Both the position numbers and the translations under genes were made by a program. Below, piece by piece: positions 45,284 to 46,878 of a stretch of 46,878 bases of DNA. Source of the stretch: Sphingobacterium thalpophilum (GTDB taxonomy: Bacteria; Bacteroidota; Bacteroidia; B-17B0; Aurantibacillaceae); assembly GCA_943325195.2 (NCBI GenBank), contig CALPON020000005.1, positions 1 to 46,878 on the forward strand. Reading direction: 5' to 3'. Positions within the stretch are counted from its first letter, which is position 1. Every line of letters begins with the position of its first letter. The notes below the pieces were generated by a model. That model worked only from the letters and a program-made list of their open reading frames with translations, was not told the DNA's origin and did no database searches.

Positions 45284-45291
45284 CAAAAATA
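45284..45291 (-). promoter_or_regulatory. possible thyA promoter -7 box
   Basis: The minus strand reads TATTTTTG, an exact TAnnTTTG match, 33 nt before the thyA ATG. It overlaps the T tract of the preceding terminator, so the match may be partly fortuitous. Confidence 0.35.
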
Positions 45292-45318
45292 AAAATCCCC
45301 TTGTGCCAACACAAGGGG
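45287..45318 (-). terminator. Rho-independent terminator of the PKD/T9SS gene
   Basis: AAATCCCCTTGTG and CACAAGGGGATTT (45293-45305 and about 45310-45322) form a 13-bp stem with a 4-nt loop, followed on the minus strand by TTTATTTTT. It lies 20 nt after the stop at 45342. Confidence 0.9.
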
Positions 45319-45341
45319 ATTTGTGAAAAGTTATGCCAGAT

Positions 45342-46878
45342 TTATTTAATGATGATCAATTCTGTGGAAATTTCTCGGCGACCTTCGCCGTTCATCCCCA
45401 CTACCTTGATAAAGCAGGTATAGGTGCCGTCTTTTGCAACTGCGCCGCGAAACTTACCATCCCAGCCCACATTAATATCCCGCGTTTCAAAGACAACGAT
45501 TCCCCAGCGATTAATGATCTGCAATTGAAAGTTATCCAGATTAATACCCATGCCTTTTACATAGAACACATCATTCACGCCATCATCGTTTGGCGTAAAC
45601 GAGTTGGGAATGTAAATATTGAGGTCATCGATAATACTTATCACTTTGTAAACGGTGTCTATACAACCAAAATCATTTTCTGTAATGAGCATCGTTCTGT
45701 AATTTCCGGCGACATTATAAAGACGTTCCGGCTGCTTAATAGAACTGGTATCGTTATCCAGAAAATTTTTGACGCTGCTGGTATCCAGTAAATCTACCCC
45801 ACCTTCAAACTGCCAGTTGTAGCGTACGATAGGACTATATGCAGTTGTAGGCATAAAGAGGACACGGTCAGCAGAAGTGGGCCTCTCTGGTTCGAGGTGA
45901 AAGTCAGTGCCAGAACGCGGGTACACCGTAATCGCGTAAGGATAGTTATAGGTATTACGACAACCATTGAGTCGATTTTTTGTATAAACCTTGAGATTAT
46001 ACGTGCCCGGTTTTGTTAACGCGTAGTCAAAATTATCTTTCTGAATCACTTCCTGTCCGCCAAAATCATAGGTGACAATGGCTTCACCTGAAGGAATCTG
46101 CGAATTATAACGCATACTGAGCGGCGCACAACCTCGTCCCGGATCTAGTGTCAATTGAGGAATGGACGGCTCATTTACAGTAATGGACACCGTGGTGGCA
46201 ACTGTGAAATTCGGGCAGGCAATATCGTGAACAATGAGGTTATATAAAACAGATCCCTGCGGAATAACTTGTTTGACATTGCCGGTTGGAGAATTCATAT
46301 AAACAGGAGGATTCCAGTAATACGCATAATTCTGGCTTCCGCCTTGCACTGCGCCTTCAAGTAGAAGTGTATCGCCGAGACAAATGGACTTATCGGAAGG
46401 CGTCAATGAAAAGGTGATGTGGTCTAGTACCTCAATCACAACTTCTCCTGTACTGATACATGGTCCGTAATTAATATTTAAGGTATAGGTTCCTGCATCC
46501 TTAGTTTGAATGCTAGTAAAGACCACATCTTTGTTATTAGTTGTAAAACCGGTGGAACTGGTCCATGTATAAGAACTCGCTCCCGCTGGTCCCGCTATGG
46601 TCACGGGCGTATTATAGCACACCAGCTGGCGGGGAGTCAAGCTGAAATTAAGGACCGGATTGACCGTGACTTGAACGACATTGGTATTGCTGCAGACGAT
46701 ATTTCCACCGACAAAATAGGCGGTAATCGTGTAATTTCCGCTGTAGGAGGGGTTCGGATTGTATACCGTGGCATTGGCCCCGGGATTCGTGAAATTATTG
46801 GGTCCCGTCCACTGGTAGGAACTGGCGCCAGGCGCGCTGGACTGCAATGACACATTGTTCGGCATACACACCGGTCCA
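45342..46878 (-). CDS. large PKD/Ig-like secreted protein with T9SS type B C-terminal domain (5' end outside window)
   Basis: The last 512 codons of a longer gene are present; the frame stays open to the right edge. Repeated Ig/PKD-like modules (SYQWTGPNNFTNPGANATV, SYTWTSSTGFTTNNKDVVF, TYDFGGQE, RYNWQFEGG) are typical of very long surface proteins. The final ~85 residues (IYIPNSFTPNDDGVNDVF ... LQIINRWGIVVFET ... WDGKFRGAVAKDGTYTCFIK) form the gliding-motility-associated C-terminal (T9SS type B) domain. It is predicted to be exported by T9SS to the cell surface. An internal GTG at 46871 is not the true start. Confidence 0.9.
   Translation of the reverse strand, partial: GPVCMPNNVSLQSSAPGASSYQWTGPNNFTNPGANATVYNPNPSYSGNYTITAYFVGGNIVCSNTNVVQVTVNPVLNFSLTPRQLVCYNTPVTIAGPAGASSYTWTSSTGFTTNNKDVVFTSIQTKDAGTYTLNINYGPCISTGEVVIEVLDHITFSLTPSDKSICLGDTLLLEGAVQGGSQNYAYYWNPPVYMNSPTGNVKQVIPQGSVLYNLIVHDIACPNFTVATTVSITVNEPSIPQLTLDPGRGCAPLSMRYNSQIPSGEAIVTYDFGGQEVIQKDNFDYALTKPGTYNLKVYTKNRLNGCRNTYNYPYAITVYPRSGTDFHLEPERPTSADRVLFMPTTAYSPIVRYNWQFEGGVDLLDTSSVKNFLDNDTSSIKQPERLYNVAGNYRTMLITENDFGCIDTVYKVISIIDDLNIYIPNSFTPNDDGVNDVFYVKGMGINLDNFQLQIINRWGIVVFETRDINVGWDGKFRGAVAKDGTYTCFIKVVGMNGEGRREISTELIIIK

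Noticed and set aside
1-46878. CRISPR arrays, tRNA/rRNA genes, insertion sequences, phage or attachment sites
   Set aside because: No regularly spaced repeats, no transposase or integrase motif, and no tRNA cloverleaf was seen on reading; a covariance-model search was not possible.

Overview
The window looks like chromosomal DNA from a member of the Bacteroidota. The evidence is three predicted type IX secretion (T9SS) cargo proteins, two TPR-PD40 envelope proteins, a SusC-free but typical set of outer-membrane barrels and lipoproteins, a Bacteroidota-type GlmM, and repeated promoter-like TAnnTTTG (-7) boxes, several with a TTG/TTTG (-33) box 18-21 nt upstream. Shine-Dalgarno sequences are mostly absent, and alternative starts (GTG, TTG) occur. 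No rRNA, tRNA, CRISPR array, insertion sequence or phage gene was recognised. It reads as a core/housekeeping region with envelope and pigment modules. Genus cannot be named from the sequence.

Layout. 1-9.3 kb, all minus strand: 5' part of pyrG (cut by the window edge); a TPR-PD40-SPOR-like envelope protein; then a tightly overlapping four-gene operon of lipoprotein, DUF5723-like barrel, T9SS beta-propeller cargo and GT39-like membrane glycosyltransferase. 9.4-13.5 kb, plus strand: four-TM protein, PASTA protein, T9SS cargo and an RluD-type pseudouridine synthase, packed as one operon. 13.5-21 kb: FAD-linked oxidase, TatD-like hydrolase with tcdA, a small exported protein, clpP, class IV aminotransferase, and divergent GT4/GT2 glycosyltransferases.

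21-26 kb: a carotenoid cluster. crtB, crtI and a small unknown gene lie on the minus strand; crtZ and crtY diverge on the plus strand. Together they would convert GGPP through phytoene, lycopene and beta-carotene to zeaxanthin. No GGPP synthase is in the window. 26-30.4 kb: a TetR regulator divergent from an export operon whose first gene fuses an ABC-exporter transmembrane domain directly to an HlyD-type adaptor, with no ATPase domain, followed by a TolC-type channel. This is the most unusual object in the window.

30.4-37 kb: CutA-like small protein, cold-shock protein with a predicted ~215-nt leader, frr and iscS, glmM, and a TM2 protein one base ahead of asnB. 37-46.9 kb: outer-membrane protein, PorE-like TPR-PD40-OmpA protein, M61 peptidase with CPBP protease, di-haem cytochrome c peroxidase lipoprotein, cyclase-family hydrolase with thyA, and the 3' end of a large PKD-type adhesin with a T9SS type B C-terminal domain. 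All functional calls come from reading motifs by eye; no database search was made.
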